A stretch of 28,840 nucleotides of DNA from Halobacteriovoraceae bacterium (GTDB lineage: Bacteria; Bdellovibrionota; Bacteriovoracia; Bacteriovoracales; Bacteriovoracaceae), in the NCBI GenBank assembly GCA_002718735.1, contig PBFR01000031.1, positions 1 through 28,840 on the forward strand, in the 5' to 3' direction. The stretch's first letter is position 1. Each line of letters begins with the position of its first letter. The position numbers and the translations under genes are program-made. Below are positions 8,386-17,348 of the stretch, one piece after another. The notes beneath the pieces were generated by a model. That model was not told where the DNA came from. It did not search any database and saw nothing but the letters and a program-made list of their open reading frames with translations.

Positions 8386-8856
8386 ATGAGTATTTTTTTT
8401 AGTGACTGGATGAGCCTGTTAAGAATTGTGATCATAAGCATCATTGGCTATGCAGGCCTAGTTTTATTTTTAAGAATATCAGGTCCACGCACCTTAACCA
8501 AAATGAATAGTTTTGACTTTGTGATAACGATTGCACTTGGTTCCACGTTTGCTGGCGGAATAATCCAAAAGAAAGTGTCTGTAGCAGATGTCCTCCTGGC
8601 CTTTATCATGCTCATAGGACTTCAGTTCATAGTTACAGGGCTCGCAAGTAGAAGTAAAAAGTTTAACCAAACAATTAAATCAAACCCTATAATTCTTTTT
8701 GAAAATGGCAATTACTTGATGGATAAGTTAGTAAGTTCACACGTTACAAAGGATGAAGTAGAGGCGGCCACAAGGGAACAAGGTTACGCATCGATGGAGG
8801 ATATAAAGTTTGTCATACTAGAAACAAATGGGAACCTTGTGGCAGTTAAAAAATAA
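8386..8856 (+). CDS. YetF/DUF421-family membrane protein
   Basis: A 156-residue protein with three N-terminal hydrophobic segments (about residues 10-30, 42-60 and 64-82) and a soluble C-terminal domain. The signature RISGPRTLTKMNSFDFVITIALGS is split as RISGPRTL and MNSFDFVITIALGS and matches the DUF421 consensus (R..GKR.l...n.fDfi..ialGs). It is then followed by NPIILFENG and a VEAATREQGYASMEDIKFVILETNG stretch, as in YetF-type proteins. These are inner-membrane proteins of unclear molecular function, often linked to spore or stress physiology in Firmicutes. It is shorter than the approximately 230-residue YetF, as in many Gram-negative versions. GGGA precedes the ATG. Confidence 0.85.
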   Translation: MSIFFSDWMSLLRIVIISIIGYAGLVLFLRISGPRTLTKMNSFDFVITIALGSTFAGGIIQKKVSVADVLLAFIMLIGLQFIVTGLASRSKKFNQTIKSNPIILFENGNYLMDKLVSSHVTKDEVEAATREQGYASMEDIKFVILETNGNLVAVKK

Positions 8857-8881
8857 AAAAGGGACGCCTTTAAGACGTCCC
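8848..8881 (-). terminator. Rho-independent terminator of nrdBA
   Basis: On the minus strand GGGACG / CGTCCC (8861-8881) forms a 6-bp GC-rich stem, followed by a run TTTTTTATTTTTT (8848-8860). It lies 24 bases past the nrdA stop and overlaps the last codons of the convergent YetF-like gene. On the plus strand the hairpin is not followed by T residues, so it serves mainly nrdBA. Confidence 0.9.
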
Positions 8882-8905
8882 TGCCAATAACTTATTACGA
8901 TTTGC

Positions 8906-11254
8906 TTAACTGCCGCAACTAATACATTCATCCTTGTTTTCCAAGGAACAAATCATTTGTTCGGTCATCTCTTCTTTAGTTACCTGGTTTGAGTTTTCAC
9001 GGATTGTAAATTTGATCGCATCAGCGGCTGCTTTTGTCCTCAGGTAATACATTCCAGTTTTAAGACCTAATTTCCAAGCGTAGAAATGCATGGAGTTAAG
9101 TTTTCCCATATTAACGTCGGTCATGTGAATATTAAGAGACTGGGACTGGTCGACAAATGCTCCCCTGTCAGCTGCCATTTCAATAATGGATTTTTGCTTA
9201 ATCTCCCATGCTGTCTTATAGAGCTCTTTAATGTCCGATGGAATCTTGTCAATGTTCTGAATTGAACCGTTATGTTGGATAATTTGATCCTTCATCGTCT
9301 CATTCCACAAATCAAGTTTAATAAGGTCTTTAACTAGGAATTTATTTACAACTGTGAATTCACCAGAAAGAGTTCTTCTTGTATAGATATTGGAAGTAAA
9401 TGGCTCAATACATTCATTATTTCCTAAAATCTGTGAAGTTGAGGCAGTTGGCATTGGTGCCACTAAAAGAGAGTTTCTTACACCATCTTTTAAAATCTTG
9501 TTTCTAAGACCTTCCCAGTCCCATCGCTCACCAGGCTTTACGCCCCACATGTCAAACTGGAACTCACCCTTTGAGATTGGGGAGCCTTCATAACTTTCAT
9601 ACGCACCGTCTTTCACAGCAACTTCGTGGGAAGCAGTCAAAGCCGCAAAGTAGATTGTTTCAAAGATATCTCTATTAAGTCTTCTTGCCTGATCGGAATC
9701 AAAAGGAATTTTAAGCTTGGCAAAAGTGTCTGCCAATCCCTGAACACCGATCCCGATAGGCCTATTCTTTAGATTAGAGAATCTGGCCTCTGGAACTGGA
9801 TAGTAATTTAAATCAATAATCTTATTCAGGTTCTTTGTGATTGTTTTGGTAATCTCATATAACTTATCAAAGTCATAACCTTCTCCAGTAACAAACTTGC
9901 CAAGAGAGATAGAGGCCAGGTTACATACTGCGATTTCATTCTCATCAGTGTATTGAATGATTTCAGTACATAGGTTACTAGATTTAATAGTACCCAGGTT
10001 CTTCTGATTTGACTTTGCATTTGCTGCGTCTTTATAAAGCATAAACGGAGAGCCTGTTTCCACTTGCGACTCAAGAATTGAGAACCATAGTTTTCTGGCA
10101 CTTACCTTCTGCTTTGCTCTGCCTTCACTCTCGTACTTGGTGTAAAGATCTCTAAATTCTTGTCCATGGCACTCATGAAGATTTGGTGCTTCATGAGGAC
10201 AGAAAAGCGACCACTCTGCATCTTGCTCTACCCTTTCCATAAAAAGATCATTAACCCAAAGTGCGTATAATAGATCTCTCGCCCTAAGCTCTTCTTTCCC
10301 ATGGTTTTTCTTCAACTCAAGAAAGTCAAAAATATCGGCATGCCAAGGCTCAAGGTAAATAGCAAAGGCACCTTTTCTCTTTCCACCACCCTGATCAACA
10401 TATCTTGCAGTGTCGTTAAACACTCTGAGCATAGGAACGATACCATTTGACTCGCCATTGGTTCCTTTAATAAAGGTCCCCTTGGAACGAATATTGTGAG
10501 CACTCAGCCCAATCCCACCTGCCGACTGACTGATAAGGGCACATTGTTTAAGAGTGTCATAAATACCTTCAATAGAATCGTTTTTCATCGTTAAAAGAAA
10601 ACACGAAGACATTTGTGGCTTTAGAGTTCCTGCGTTAAAAAGTGTTGGCGAAGCGTGGGTAAACCACTTTTGGCTCATTAAATGATAAGTTTCGATTGCG
10701 GCATCAATATCATCTTCGTGAATGCCAAGTGAAACTCTCATAAGCATATGCTGAGGTCTCTCAACAATCTTTCCGTTTACCTTTAATAGATATGATCGCT
10801 CTAAAGTTTTAAAACCAAAGTAGTCATACTCAAAATCTCTTGAATATGCGATCTCAGTTTCTATTCTATCTTTATGGTTCTGAGCATTTTCAAAAAGTTT
10901 ATCGGATATCAGGGCCGTCTGCTCCCCTGTTTTTGGATCTACATGATTGTATAGAAGCCCCATAGTTTCCAAAAAGGAGTCTTTAGTGTTTCTGTGCAGA
11001 TTACTCATTGAGATTCTTGCTGCCAACTTAGAGTAATCTGGGTGAATAGAAGTCATATAAGCAGCAACTTCTGCTGAGAGATTATCTAACTCAACAGTTG
11101 AAATTCCGTCAAAAATACCTTGAATGGTTCTTTTAGAAACCTCAACTGCATCTACATGGGCAATGTTAAGTCCATAGGTCAGCTTTTGGATACGGTGAGT
11201 AATCTTATCAAACTGAACGCTTTCTTTTTTACCTGATCTTGTCGTTACAAACAT
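8906..11254 (-). CDS. nrdA: ribonucleoside-diphosphate reductase, class Ia large subunit
   Basis: A 782-residue protein that reduces NDPs to dNDPs together with NrdB. Residues 1-90 are the ATP-cone allosteric domain, beginning [11 protein letters not shown]. The ten-stranded barrel carries the redox pair C218 (SSCFLL) and C444 (VCNLAS), the thiyl-radical C429 with N427 and E431 (NLCTE), and PMPTAS. The C-terminus has the shuttle Cys pair in [14 protein letters not shown]. These Cys positions coincide with the numbering I recall for human RRM1 (218, 429, 444), and long stretches read nearly like the animal protein, so it belongs to the eukaryote-like NrdA group. The start ATG at 11254 follows a GAGG, 15 bases after the nrdB stop. 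Confidence 0.97.
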   Translation of the reverse strand: MFVTTRSGKKESVQFDKITHRIQKLTYGLNIAHVDAVEVSKRTIQGIFDGISTVELDNLSAEVAAYMTSIHPDYSKLAARISMSNLHRNTKDSFLETMGLLYNHVDPKTGEQTALISDKLFENAQNHKDRIETEIAYSRDFEYDYFGFKTLERSYLLKVNGKIVERPQHMLMRVSLGIHEDDIDAAIETYHLMSQKWFTHASPTLFNAGTLKPQMSSCFLLTMKNDSIEGIYDTLKQCALISQSAGGIGLSAHNIRSKGTFIKGTNGESNGIVPMLRVFNDTARYVDQGGGKRKGAFAIYLEPWHADIFDFLELKKNHGKEELRARDLLYALWVNDLFMERVEQDAEWSLFCPHEAPNLHECHGQEFRDLYTKYESEGRAKQKVSARKLWFSILESQVETGSPFMLYKDAANAKSNQKNLGTIKSSNLCTEIIQYTDENEIAVCNLASISLGKFVTGEGYDFDKLYEITKTITKNLNKIIDLNYYPVPEARFSNLKNRPIGIGVQGLADTFAKLKIPFDSDQARRLNRDIFETIYFAALTASHEVAVKDGAYESYEGSPISKGEFQFDMWGVKPGERWDWEGLRNKILKDGVRNSLLVAPMPTASTSQILGNNECIEPFTSNIYTRRTLSGEFTVVNKFLVKDLIKLDLWNETMKDQIIQHNGSIQNIDKIPSDIKELYKTAWEIKQKSIIEMAADRGAFVDQSQSLNIHMTDVNMGKLNSMHFYAWKLGLKTGMYYLRTKAAADAIKFTIRENSNQVTKEEMTEQMICSLENKDECISCGS

Positions 11255-11269
11255 TGTTTTCCTCTTTCC

Positions 11270-12244
11270 TTAGAAGTCAAAGTTAGTGTCAAATTCAAAA
11301 CTGTTATCTTGCAAAGAACTCATAACGCCAGCTTTTTGATATTCACTCACGCGTTTTTCAAAAAAGTTCGTCTTTCCCTGAAGTGAAATAAGTTCCATCC
11401 AATCAAAAGGATTGGTGGCGTTGTAGTGGGCATCATAACCAAGTTCTAGCAACAGTCGATCCGCTACAAACTCAATGTATTGACACATCAAGTCCGCATT
11501 TATCCCGATTAAGGATACTGGGAGCGCCTCGGATATGAATTTCTGCTCCAACGCCACCGCCTCAGTGATAAGTTCGTAAACTTTCTCTTTTGCTGGTTTA
11601 TTTTGAATATACTTATAAAGTATACATGCGAAGTCTGTATGTAGACCTTCATCACGACTAATCAGTTCATTTGAGAAAGTAAGCCCTGGCATTAGACCAC
11701 GTTTTTTAAGCCAAAAAATTGAGCAGAAACTTCCGGAGAAGAAGATTCCCTCTACAGCTGCGAAGGCCAGTAGTCTTAAAGCAAAGTCATCACCACTTTC
11801 AATCCACTTTAATGCCCAGTCCGCTTTTTCAGCGATACATGGAACATTATCAATGGCCTTAAAAAGATAGTCTTTCTCTTTTTTATCTTGAATATAGGTG
11901 TCAATTAAAAGGCCATATGTCTCAGCATGAATATTTTCCATCGCGATTTGAAAACCGTAGAACGATCTTGCTTCTGGAATTTGGAGGTCATTGTAAAACC
12001 TAAGAGCAAGGTTTTCGTTTACAATGCCATCACTCGCACTAAAGAAAGCTAGTACATGTTTAATGAAGTGTTTTTCATCTTCATTTAATTTTTTCCAATC
12101 TTCTAAATCTTGGTATAAATCGATTTCCTCAGCAGTCCAAAAGGACGCCATGGATTTTTTGTACATTTCCCAAATGTCGTCGTACTTAATAGGCAATAAA
12201 ACAAAACGGTCGTTGGACTCCTCCAACAAAGGCTCTTTCTTCAT
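11270..12244 (-). CDS. nrdB: ribonucleoside-diphosphate reductase, class Ia small subunit
   Basis: A 324-residue diiron/tyrosyl-radical subunit. Iron ligands are in register with the family: D72 (SDG), E103 and H106 (ENIH), E165 (VEG), E199 and H202 (DEGLH), with radical Y110 four residues after H106. The C-terminal tail ends FEFDTNFDF, like the NrdA-binding tail of eukaryotic R2. The frame stays open back to 12418, but the ATG at 12244 is chosen because AGGAG lies seven bases upstream and because family homology begins there ([17 protein letters not shown]). The upstream open frame is leader carrying the riboswitch. It is the first gene of the nrdB-nrdA operon. Confidence 0.97.
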   Translation of the reverse strand: MKKEPLLEESNDRFVLLPIKYDDIWEMYKKSMASFWTAEEIDLYQDLEDWKKLNEDEKHFIKHVLAFFSASDGIVNENLALRFYNDLQIPEARSFYGFQIAMENIHAETYGLLIDTYIQDKKEKDYLFKAIDNVPCIAEKADWALKWIESGDDFALRLLAFAAVEGIFFSGSFCSIFWLKKRGLMPGLTFSNELISRDEGLHTDFACILYKYIQNKPAKEKVYELITEAVALEQKFISEALPVSLIGINADLMCQYIEFVADRLLLELGYDAHYNATNPFDWMELISLQGKTNFFEKRVSEYQKAGVMSSLQDNSFEFDTNFDF

Positions 12245-12263
12245 GAAACTCTCCTCTCTCATG

Positions 12264-12277
12264 GTGTGTGTGTGTGT
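12264..12277. repeat. (GT)7 dinucleotide repeat in the nrdB leader
   Basis: Seven perfect GT units (CA on the mRNA strand), about 20 bases upstream of the nrdB start and just before its ribosome binding site. Confidence 0.9.
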
Positions 12278-12335
12278 ATGATTACGGGGTTTTCTAAAAT
12301 GTATGGAACTTTCTAATTTTTGTTGCTGAACATAA

Positions 12336-12438
12336 AAGTCACTCTCCTCGGTGTTTGTGATGACTTCGTAATCAGGATCTGACTTTACAGTTGCGGGACA
12401 GTGCTGGAATCTCACCAAGCTTCACTAACTACGAACAC
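12336..12438 (-). promoter_or_regulatory. cobalamin (adenosylcobalamin) riboswitch upstream of nrdBA
   Basis: On the minus strand the conserved B12-riboswitch core is present: GGTGAGATTCC (12416-12406), CCCGCAACTGTAA (12397-12385) and AGTCAGATCCTG (12384-12373). The stem around the first element is restored by compensating bases: AGT/ACT next to GC(U)UGG/CCAGC replaces the usual GGG/CCC. An outer 5-bp stem GTGTT/AACAC (12438-12434 with 12355-12351) could be P1. A downstream hairpin AAGTCA/TGACTT (12366-12361 with 12341-12336) has a loop containing GAGGAG and could be the regulatory P13-like element. The family switches expression off when AdoCbl is bound. Compared with typical members, the segment between CUGUAA and AGUCAG is absent. 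Confidence 0.87.
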
Positions 12439-12440
12439 TT

Positions 12441-12470
12441 TGTATAAGCTTTATATAATAAATCTGATAA
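12441..12470 (-). promoter_or_regulatory. possible nrdBA promoter
   Basis: TTATCA (12470-12465) and TATACA (12446-12441) are spaced 18 bases apart and would start transcription just before the riboswitch P1. Several other AT-rich -10-like boxes (for example TATTAT at 12460-12455) are nearby, so the exact hexamers are uncertain. Confidence 0.4.
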
Positions 12471-12538
12471 TTCAATGAAAATGTTTGTAAAAGCCCTGAC
12501 TAGGCGCTTCTATGCGAATTATGATATAAACAAAAGTT

Positions 12539-13126
12539 ATGAATATTAAATACTTACAGGCAATTGTTTTTGATCTTGACGGAACCTTGGTGGACTCAAG
12601 ACTAGACTTTGATAAAATGCGAAGAGATCTCGGCTTTCCACCCGGTGTACCAATACTTGAACACCTTTCACTTCAAGAAGATGAAAATTATATAAAAAAG
12701 TGCAATCAAATCATTTGTGAGCATGAAGAAAATGGAGTTCAGGTCGCAACCTTAATGCCTGGAGTTCACAAACTTCTTGAGATAATTAAAATAAAGGGCC
12801 TTAAGACAGGAATTCTCACAAGAAACAATTCCAATGTCACAAGACTGACTCTTGAAAAATTTAAATTGAAATTTGATGTTGTTTACTCTCGTGAGGATTG
12901 CCGACCAAAACCCCATCCAGAAGGACTTTTAAGAATGGCCAAAAACTGGGAAGTAAAACCAGAGAATATGCTTTATATAGGTGACTTTCTCTTTGATCTT
13001 GAAACAGCAAAAAACGCAAAGGCAAAGTCATGCTTATACCTCAATTCAAAGAATCATGAATTAAAATCACAAGCTGATTACGTTTTAGAGTCCTATGATA
13101 TCTTAATCAAAAGCCTCTCCTTATAA
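12539..13126 (+). CDS. HAD-superfamily phosphatase (phosphoglycolate phosphatase-like)
   Basis: A 195-residue cytosolic enzyme of HAD subfamily IA. Motif I is FDLDGTLVDS with nucleophile D12 and acid/base D14. Motif II Thr is T94 in GILTRNN, motif III Lys is K124 in CRPKPHP, and motif IV is GDFLFDLETA (D149, D153). The small helical cap lies between motifs I and II. Such enzymes hydrolyse small phosphate esters; the substrate is not predictable. No good ribosome binding site precedes the ATG. It is divergent from nrdB and overlaps the convergent glutamate dehydrogenase gene by 20 bases at the 3' end. Confidence 0.88.
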   Translation: MNIKYLQAIVFDLDGTLVDSRLDFDKMRRDLGFPPGVPILEHLSLQEDENYIKKCNQIICEHEENGVQVATLMPGVHKLLEIIKIKGLKTGILTRNNSNVTRLTLEKFKLKFDVVYSREDCRPKPHPEGLLRMAKNWEVKPENMLYIGDFLFDLETAKNAKAKSCLYLNSKNHELKSQADYVLESYDILIKSLSL

Positions 13127-14348
13127 GTGTATCTCTCACCCTATTTACAGCTATAGTGTACGCGGCCTCTCTATAACCATGACTTAATTTATTATTTTCC
13201 TTTGTGACACAAACCTCATTCCAAGCGTTTTTGAGCACCCTTTCAAATTCTCTTTCAACTTTTTCATCCAGCCATGGGTATCTTTGAGCATTTTGGGACC
13301 ACTCAAAAAATGAGACTGTAACACCACCTGAGTTTGCCAGTAGATCAGGAATTAATACTTTGTTGTTTTCCAGAAGTATGTCCTCGCCATCTTTTGTGAC
13401 GGGAAGATTTGCTCCCTCAACTACGAGTTTAGCTTGAATTTTATGGGCATTTTCTGAATTGATGACACCCTCTATCGCAGCAGGGATTAAAATATCACAG
13501 GGGGCTTGAAGTAGTTCTTCATTTGTTAAGTAATCACCATCTATGTCCAAATCTTCCAAGGAAAGCTTTCTGGATTCACTTAATTTTTGAGCGATATCTT
13601 TAACAATAAGACCTTTCTCATTGTATACGCCTCTCTTTCGATCGCTTATACCAACTATTTTGGCACCTAGCTTCTCAAGGTGTATCGCTGCACTTTGACC
13701 AACATTGCCAAATCCTTGAATGATCACTTTTGCTCTTTCAAGATCAATATTTTCTCTGGAACAAGCTAGTCTAGTGAAAAAAGCAACGCCCTTGCCTGTT
13801 GCCTCTCTTCTTCCAGTTACACCTCCAAGTTGCTTTGATTTACCAGTGACGACTCCAGGTTGATGTCCATTATTTTTTGCATAGGCCTGAAGAATCCAGG
13901 CCATTTCCTGCTCACCTGTTCCCATATCAGGTGCTGGAATATCTACGTTTGGGCCCAATAACATACCTACTTTTTCTACGTATCTCTTAGTTAAAGTTTC
14001 CAATTCATGTTCGGAGAGCTCATTTGGATCGCAGTTTATTCCGCCTTTTGCACCTCCAAACGGGATATTAACAAGCGAGGTTTTCCAAGTCATTACAGAC
14101 GCTAAACTTACAAAGTGCTTAAGATCTACATCTGGATGGAATCTCAAACCTCCTTTAAAGGGGCCGAGCGCATCGCTGTGTTGGACTCTATAGCCCTTGA
14201 ACACCTTAATGTCACCGTTATCCCTTTTGAGCGGAATCTCTACAATTACTTCTCTTTGAGATGAATCCAGCAATTTTGACATTTCTTCAGAACATCCAAG
14301 CTTGTTCATAACCAACTTTAACGCTCTATCATGGGTTGATTTCTCCAC
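13107..14348 (-). CDS. gdhA: glutamate dehydrogenase (Glu/Leu/Phe/Val dehydrogenase family)
   Basis: A 413-residue hexameric-type dehydrogenase that interconverts glutamate and 2-oxoglutarate plus ammonia. Visible motifs are KGGLRFHP, WKTSLVNIPFGGAKGGI with the catalytic Lys, PAPDMGTGEQEM, and the Rossmann GFGNVGQSA followed by ISDRKRGVYN. The length equals RocG/GudB-type bacterial enzymes. An upstream in-frame TTG exists at 14360, but GGAGGA lies directly over it and four to five bases before a GTG at 14348, so GTG is the likely start. Cofactor preference (NAD or NADP) cannot be settled by eye. The gene stands alone and overlaps the HAD gene at its 3' end. Confidence 0.95.
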   Translation of the reverse strand: MEKSTHDRALKLVMNKLGCSEEMSKLLDSSQREVIVEIPLKRDNGDIKVFKGYRVQHSDALGPFKGGLRFHPDVDLKHFVSLASVMTWKTSLVNIPFGGAKGGINCDPNELSEHELETLTKRYVEKVGMLLGPNVDIPAPDMGTGEQEMAWILQAYAKNNGHQPGVVTGKSKQLGGVTGRREATGKGVAFFTRLACSRENIDLERAKVIIQGFGNVGQSAAIHLEKLGAKIVGISDRKRGVYNEKGLIVKDIAQKLSESRKLSLEDLDIDGDYLTNEELLQAPCDILIPAAIEGVINSENAHKIQAKLVVEGANLPVTKDGEDILLENNKVLIPDLLANSGGVTVSFFEWSQNAQRYPWLDEKVEREFERVLKNAWNEVCVTKENNKLSHGYREAAYTIAVNRVRDTLIRRGF

Positions 14349-14476
14349 AGAATCCTCCAAATAGTTGTAATTAAAGCCTACCAGTGTTCACCTGTGTTTT
14401 GAATTTTGTCTAAGTTTATTCCAATCTAGGCGAAACTGGCCTTAAGAATCCCCTATAAACTCCCGAAAAGATTAAG

Positions 14477-16006
14477 GTGAAATTAATATATTTCTTATGC
14501 CTAATTATTACATTTAGTGCGCGTGCAGACTTCTTTGCACGCATTTCTAATTTTTTCAGTAAAGATGAAAATACATTCTCATCTCGCGAGGAGTACTCGT
14601 CTGAATATTGTTCCAAATATGAAAAAGAAGATGAACTTGATTACTTTGTAGGCTGTCGCGACAAAAAGACTTATGTGTCTTTTGACTTAGATAGCGATCT
14701 TGAAAAGGTTAACAGAAAACTGATTGAGCAAAGCTTTATGGATGACATTAAGTCAAAGGTAGTTTCTGACCTCTCAGGGGCACAAGAGAATTTGGCAAAA
14801 CTAAAGTTTTGTATTGAAGGCACAACTAACTCCAACTGCTCCATCACAATAAATAAGACCTTAGATGCAATCCGATCAAACGTCCCGGCCATGAGAATTT
14901 CAATGGCGCAAATGGACATGCCTGGAAAAATATTTTCCCCTACAAAACCCGAGCGATTCCAAAGAAAGCTTAAACACCCCCTAACAGGAAAAGCTTTAAA
15001 GCCTTTGACAGAGGGAGAAGTTCAATATCTTAAAGAGCACACAGATTACTTGGAAGCAAAATTTAGGTCCGAAGTAATTAAAGAAAATCCGAAATTCAAA
15101 ACTTGTGAAAATCAAACTCCATGTAAACAGGAGATGATCATTAATTCATTTATTGTTAAAAAGTTTGAAAACGAAAATAAAAAACAAAAAGATAACTATA
15201 ACAAAATACTGGACTCTAATCCCCTTTTGAGTTTTTTAGGGCTCACCGGCGATGAAAGTGATACAGAAATCATTGACAGGCTTCGACCAACTGTAACCAA
15301 ATTACATGACAACCTTAACAGTACTTTAAAGAAGGCAAAGTCAGCTAAAGGTGACGATATAAAAAAGCTTTTACTATTCACAAAGTCTAGTGAGTCACTT
15401 CTTCAGTCAAAAAAATCAAGATACTATTGTGATATACATGAAGATTTTTTAGATGAGTTGGATTTCGATGAACTTAAAAAGGATGTTGGACTTGTATCGG
15501 CATCAATAATCGGAGGGGGATTATGTGCCCTAACAGCAGGCGGGGCTTGTGTTATTGCAACTGCTTTGGGAACAGAAGGTGCTTCCTATCTAGTTGATTT
15601 AGGCCGAACGCGTGAACTTGAGAGAACATTCTACTCAGGTCTTGGAGATGTGGAGGAGTATGCTGATAAAAAAGAATCCCTAGCAACTGCCGGTAAGCTT
15701 GCCCTCCTCAGTGTTGCATCAGAAGGTGTAACCACAACCAATCTAGTAAAGAACACCTTTGTAAAAGCAAGCAAGCGACCAAGATTAAGAAGGGTCACAA
15801 CTGAATATAAAAAATTTCACAAGCTGTATAATCCAAACAATACCTATGATCTTGATGCTATGGATAGAGTGCACCTTGTAGATATCGCTCAAATATTAGT
15901 CAAAAGGCAAAAAAATAATAATCCAAACATCTCTCATGAAACATTGGATAAGTCAGTAAAGAAAGCACTCGATAAACTTATAAAAGAATGCCGAGGAACA
16001 GAATGA
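14477..16006 (+). CDS. large exported protein of unknown function, first of a coupled pair
   Basis: A 509-residue protein starting at GTG 14477, with a signal peptide MKLIYFLCLIITFSARA (likely cleavage after ARA). The mature part is charged and helical with scattered Cys (C45, C60, C112, C121, C210, C216, C318). A glycine-rich hydrophobic stretch follows at about residues 337-372 (GGGLCALTAGGACVIATALG), which could insert in a membrane or form a buried hairpin, and then a basic C-terminal region (KRPRLRR). No recognised family. It overlaps the next gene by four bases (ATGA), so the two products are made together. The glycine-rich segment recalls membrane-interacting secreted proteins, but this is only a resemblance. 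Confidence 0.65.
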   Translation: MKLIYFLCLIITFSARADFFARISNFFSKDENTFSSREEYSSEYCSKYEKEDELDYFVGCRDKKTYVSFDLDSDLEKVNRKLIEQSFMDDIKSKVVSDLSGAQENLAKLKFCIEGTTNSNCSITINKTLDAIRSNVPAMRISMAQMDMPGKIFSPTKPERFQRKLKHPLTGKALKPLTEGEVQYLKEHTDYLEAKFRSEVIKENPKFKTCENQTPCKQEMIINSFIVKKFENENKKQKDNYNKILDSNPLLSFLGLTGDESDTEIIDRLRPTVTKLHDNLNSTLKKAKSAKGDDIKKLLLFTKSSESLLQSKKSRYYCDIHEDFLDELDFDELKKDVGLVSASIIGGGLCALTAGGACVIATALGTEGASYLVDLGRTRELERTFYSGLGDVEEYADKKESLATAGKLALLSVASEGVTTTNLVKNTFVKASKRPRLRRVTTEYKKFHKLYNPNNTYDLDAMDRVHLVDIAQILVKRQKNNNPNISHETLDKSVKKALDKLIKECRGTE

Positions 16007-17265
16007 AGTTATTGTTAATTGCCCTTACACTGTCCCTCGCATATGGCCTGGAGATCGAAAACCTAACAGGTGATGCAGAAAGCGAGGCTAGAAGTGCTTA
16101 TATTTCAGCTAAAGAGCCAGGTGTTAGAGTTGCAATACTTGGTATAAAGGAAGCAAACTCAGAGTATGGTCCAGGTGATGTAAACTCCATGATTCAGGAG
16201 TATGAAAAAAGAATGACAAAGGAGTTGGCCGCCATCGACGCTCAAATAGTCAAAACAGACTTTAAAGGTTACTACATTACCTGCAATCCTTCCCCTGGCT
16301 GTCTAGAGAGAGCACTTCAAAAATTAAATTCAATTACTCCACCTAATCAAGATAGGCCGGTAAAGCTTGGAACTGCTCAAGTTAAAGCATCCAACTATAG
16401 AGAAGGTTATATTAAAGCGAGAATTCATTCTCACTTTCCAAACCAGACCGACGAGATGCACGTATTTATTCAAAAAAAGCTCAAAGAAGCTCTACTTAAA
16501 GCAACAGGCCAATCTGAACCGAGTAAGGACATAATCAAAACAAATGATTTCTCCAGAATTTTAGGAGATCAGATAGACAAGTTTAGAGCTGGTGGCCCGA
16601 AGGCAGTCTCCCCAAGGTATAGAGATCTCGTCTTAATGCTTGATCTTCTAGAGATCCCCTACAGTTCATCATCAGATATCGATAAGGAATTAAGTGAGGC
16701 CATTACGAAAAAAGGTGTTAAAAGAGGTGTTCACACAGTAAGTGCACAAACAGGAGATGATTTATTTATTGTGGTAAAAAAAGGAGATCAAAACCTTAGG
16801 CTTGTTGGCGCTGATGCCCGCGGTCTTGGGAGGGTAAACATGCTCACTAGGTTCAATGAATTTACAGACCACATGCTGGCAGGTAAAAAAATAGAAAATA
16901 TGGACCAGGTCTTTGAGCTCTCTACATCTGCTATAAAAAAGGCCGATGCCACAATGGAATTGAGCATGAAAAGATATGAAGAGATTTTAAACAACGAGCT
17001 CAAATACACTCGAGCTGGAAGTTTAGATAAGGCACTTGAGCAAACATTTGAAAAGTACAACCTCGCAAGAAAGGATGACATGAACCTTATGCAAATAAGA
17101 GCGGGTTCTTTAAAAGAGTGTACCAAGGATCATAAACAAATGATGAATAGAATTGGAGCTCTTCACAAAAGACTCAAAAAGCTCGAGGGCGGGGGTTTTA
17201 ATCATATTTATGGAAGTAGCTGTTTAGGATTAGAGTTACAGCTACTTCAAAAAGGTTTAAAATGA
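16003..17265 (+). CDS. exported protein of unknown function, second of a coupled pair
   Basis: A 420-residue protein. The start ATG at 16003 is selected over one five codons earlier because GAGGA is six bases upstream and the ATG overlaps the preceding stop as ATGA. The signal peptide is MKLLLIALTLSLAYG. The body is helical and charged, with two Cys in CNPSPGC (about residues 91-97) and a predicted alpha/beta section RGVHTVSAQTGDDLFIVV followed by LRLVGADARGLGRVNML. The C-terminal third is likely coiled-coil (repeated Leu/Lys/Glu heptads). No family recognised. Coupled translation and shared export suggest it acts with the upstream protein in the periplasm or outside the cell. Confidence 0.65.
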   Translation: MKLLLIALTLSLAYGLEIENLTGDAESEARSAYISAKEPGVRVAILGIKEANSEYGPGDVNSMIQEYEKRMTKELAAIDAQIVKTDFKGYYITCNPSPGCLERALQKLNSITPPNQDRPVKLGTAQVKASNYREGYIKARIHSHFPNQTDEMHVFIQKKLKEALLKATGQSEPSKDIIKTNDFSRILGDQIDKFRAGGPKAVSPRYRDLVLMLDLLEIPYSSSSDIDKELSEAITKKGVKRGVHTVSAQTGDDLFIVVKKGDQNLRLVGADARGLGRVNMLTRFNEFTDHMLAGKKIENMDQVFELSTSAIKKADATMELSMKRYEEILNNELKYTRAGSLDKALEQTFEKYNLARKDDMNLMQIRAGSLKECTKDHKQMMNRIGALHKRLKKLEGGGFNHIYGSSCLGLELQLLQKGLK

Positions 17266-17348
17266 AGTTGAAGGCCTAGGCCCAACCGCTATTGAATCTT
17301 TAGGACAGAGTGAAAACCACGATTATTTCGATTATCTTTCAATTCCAA

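Noticed and set aside
12245..12418. Longer NrdB starting 58 codons upstream
   Set aside because: The extension covers the riboswitch and the GT repeat. Homology and the AGGAG site both place the start at 12244.
17268..17300. GGCCTAGGCC palindrome as terminator between the exported-protein gene and the chemoreceptor gene
   Set aside because: The stem is short with a bulge, and no T-run follows on either strand.
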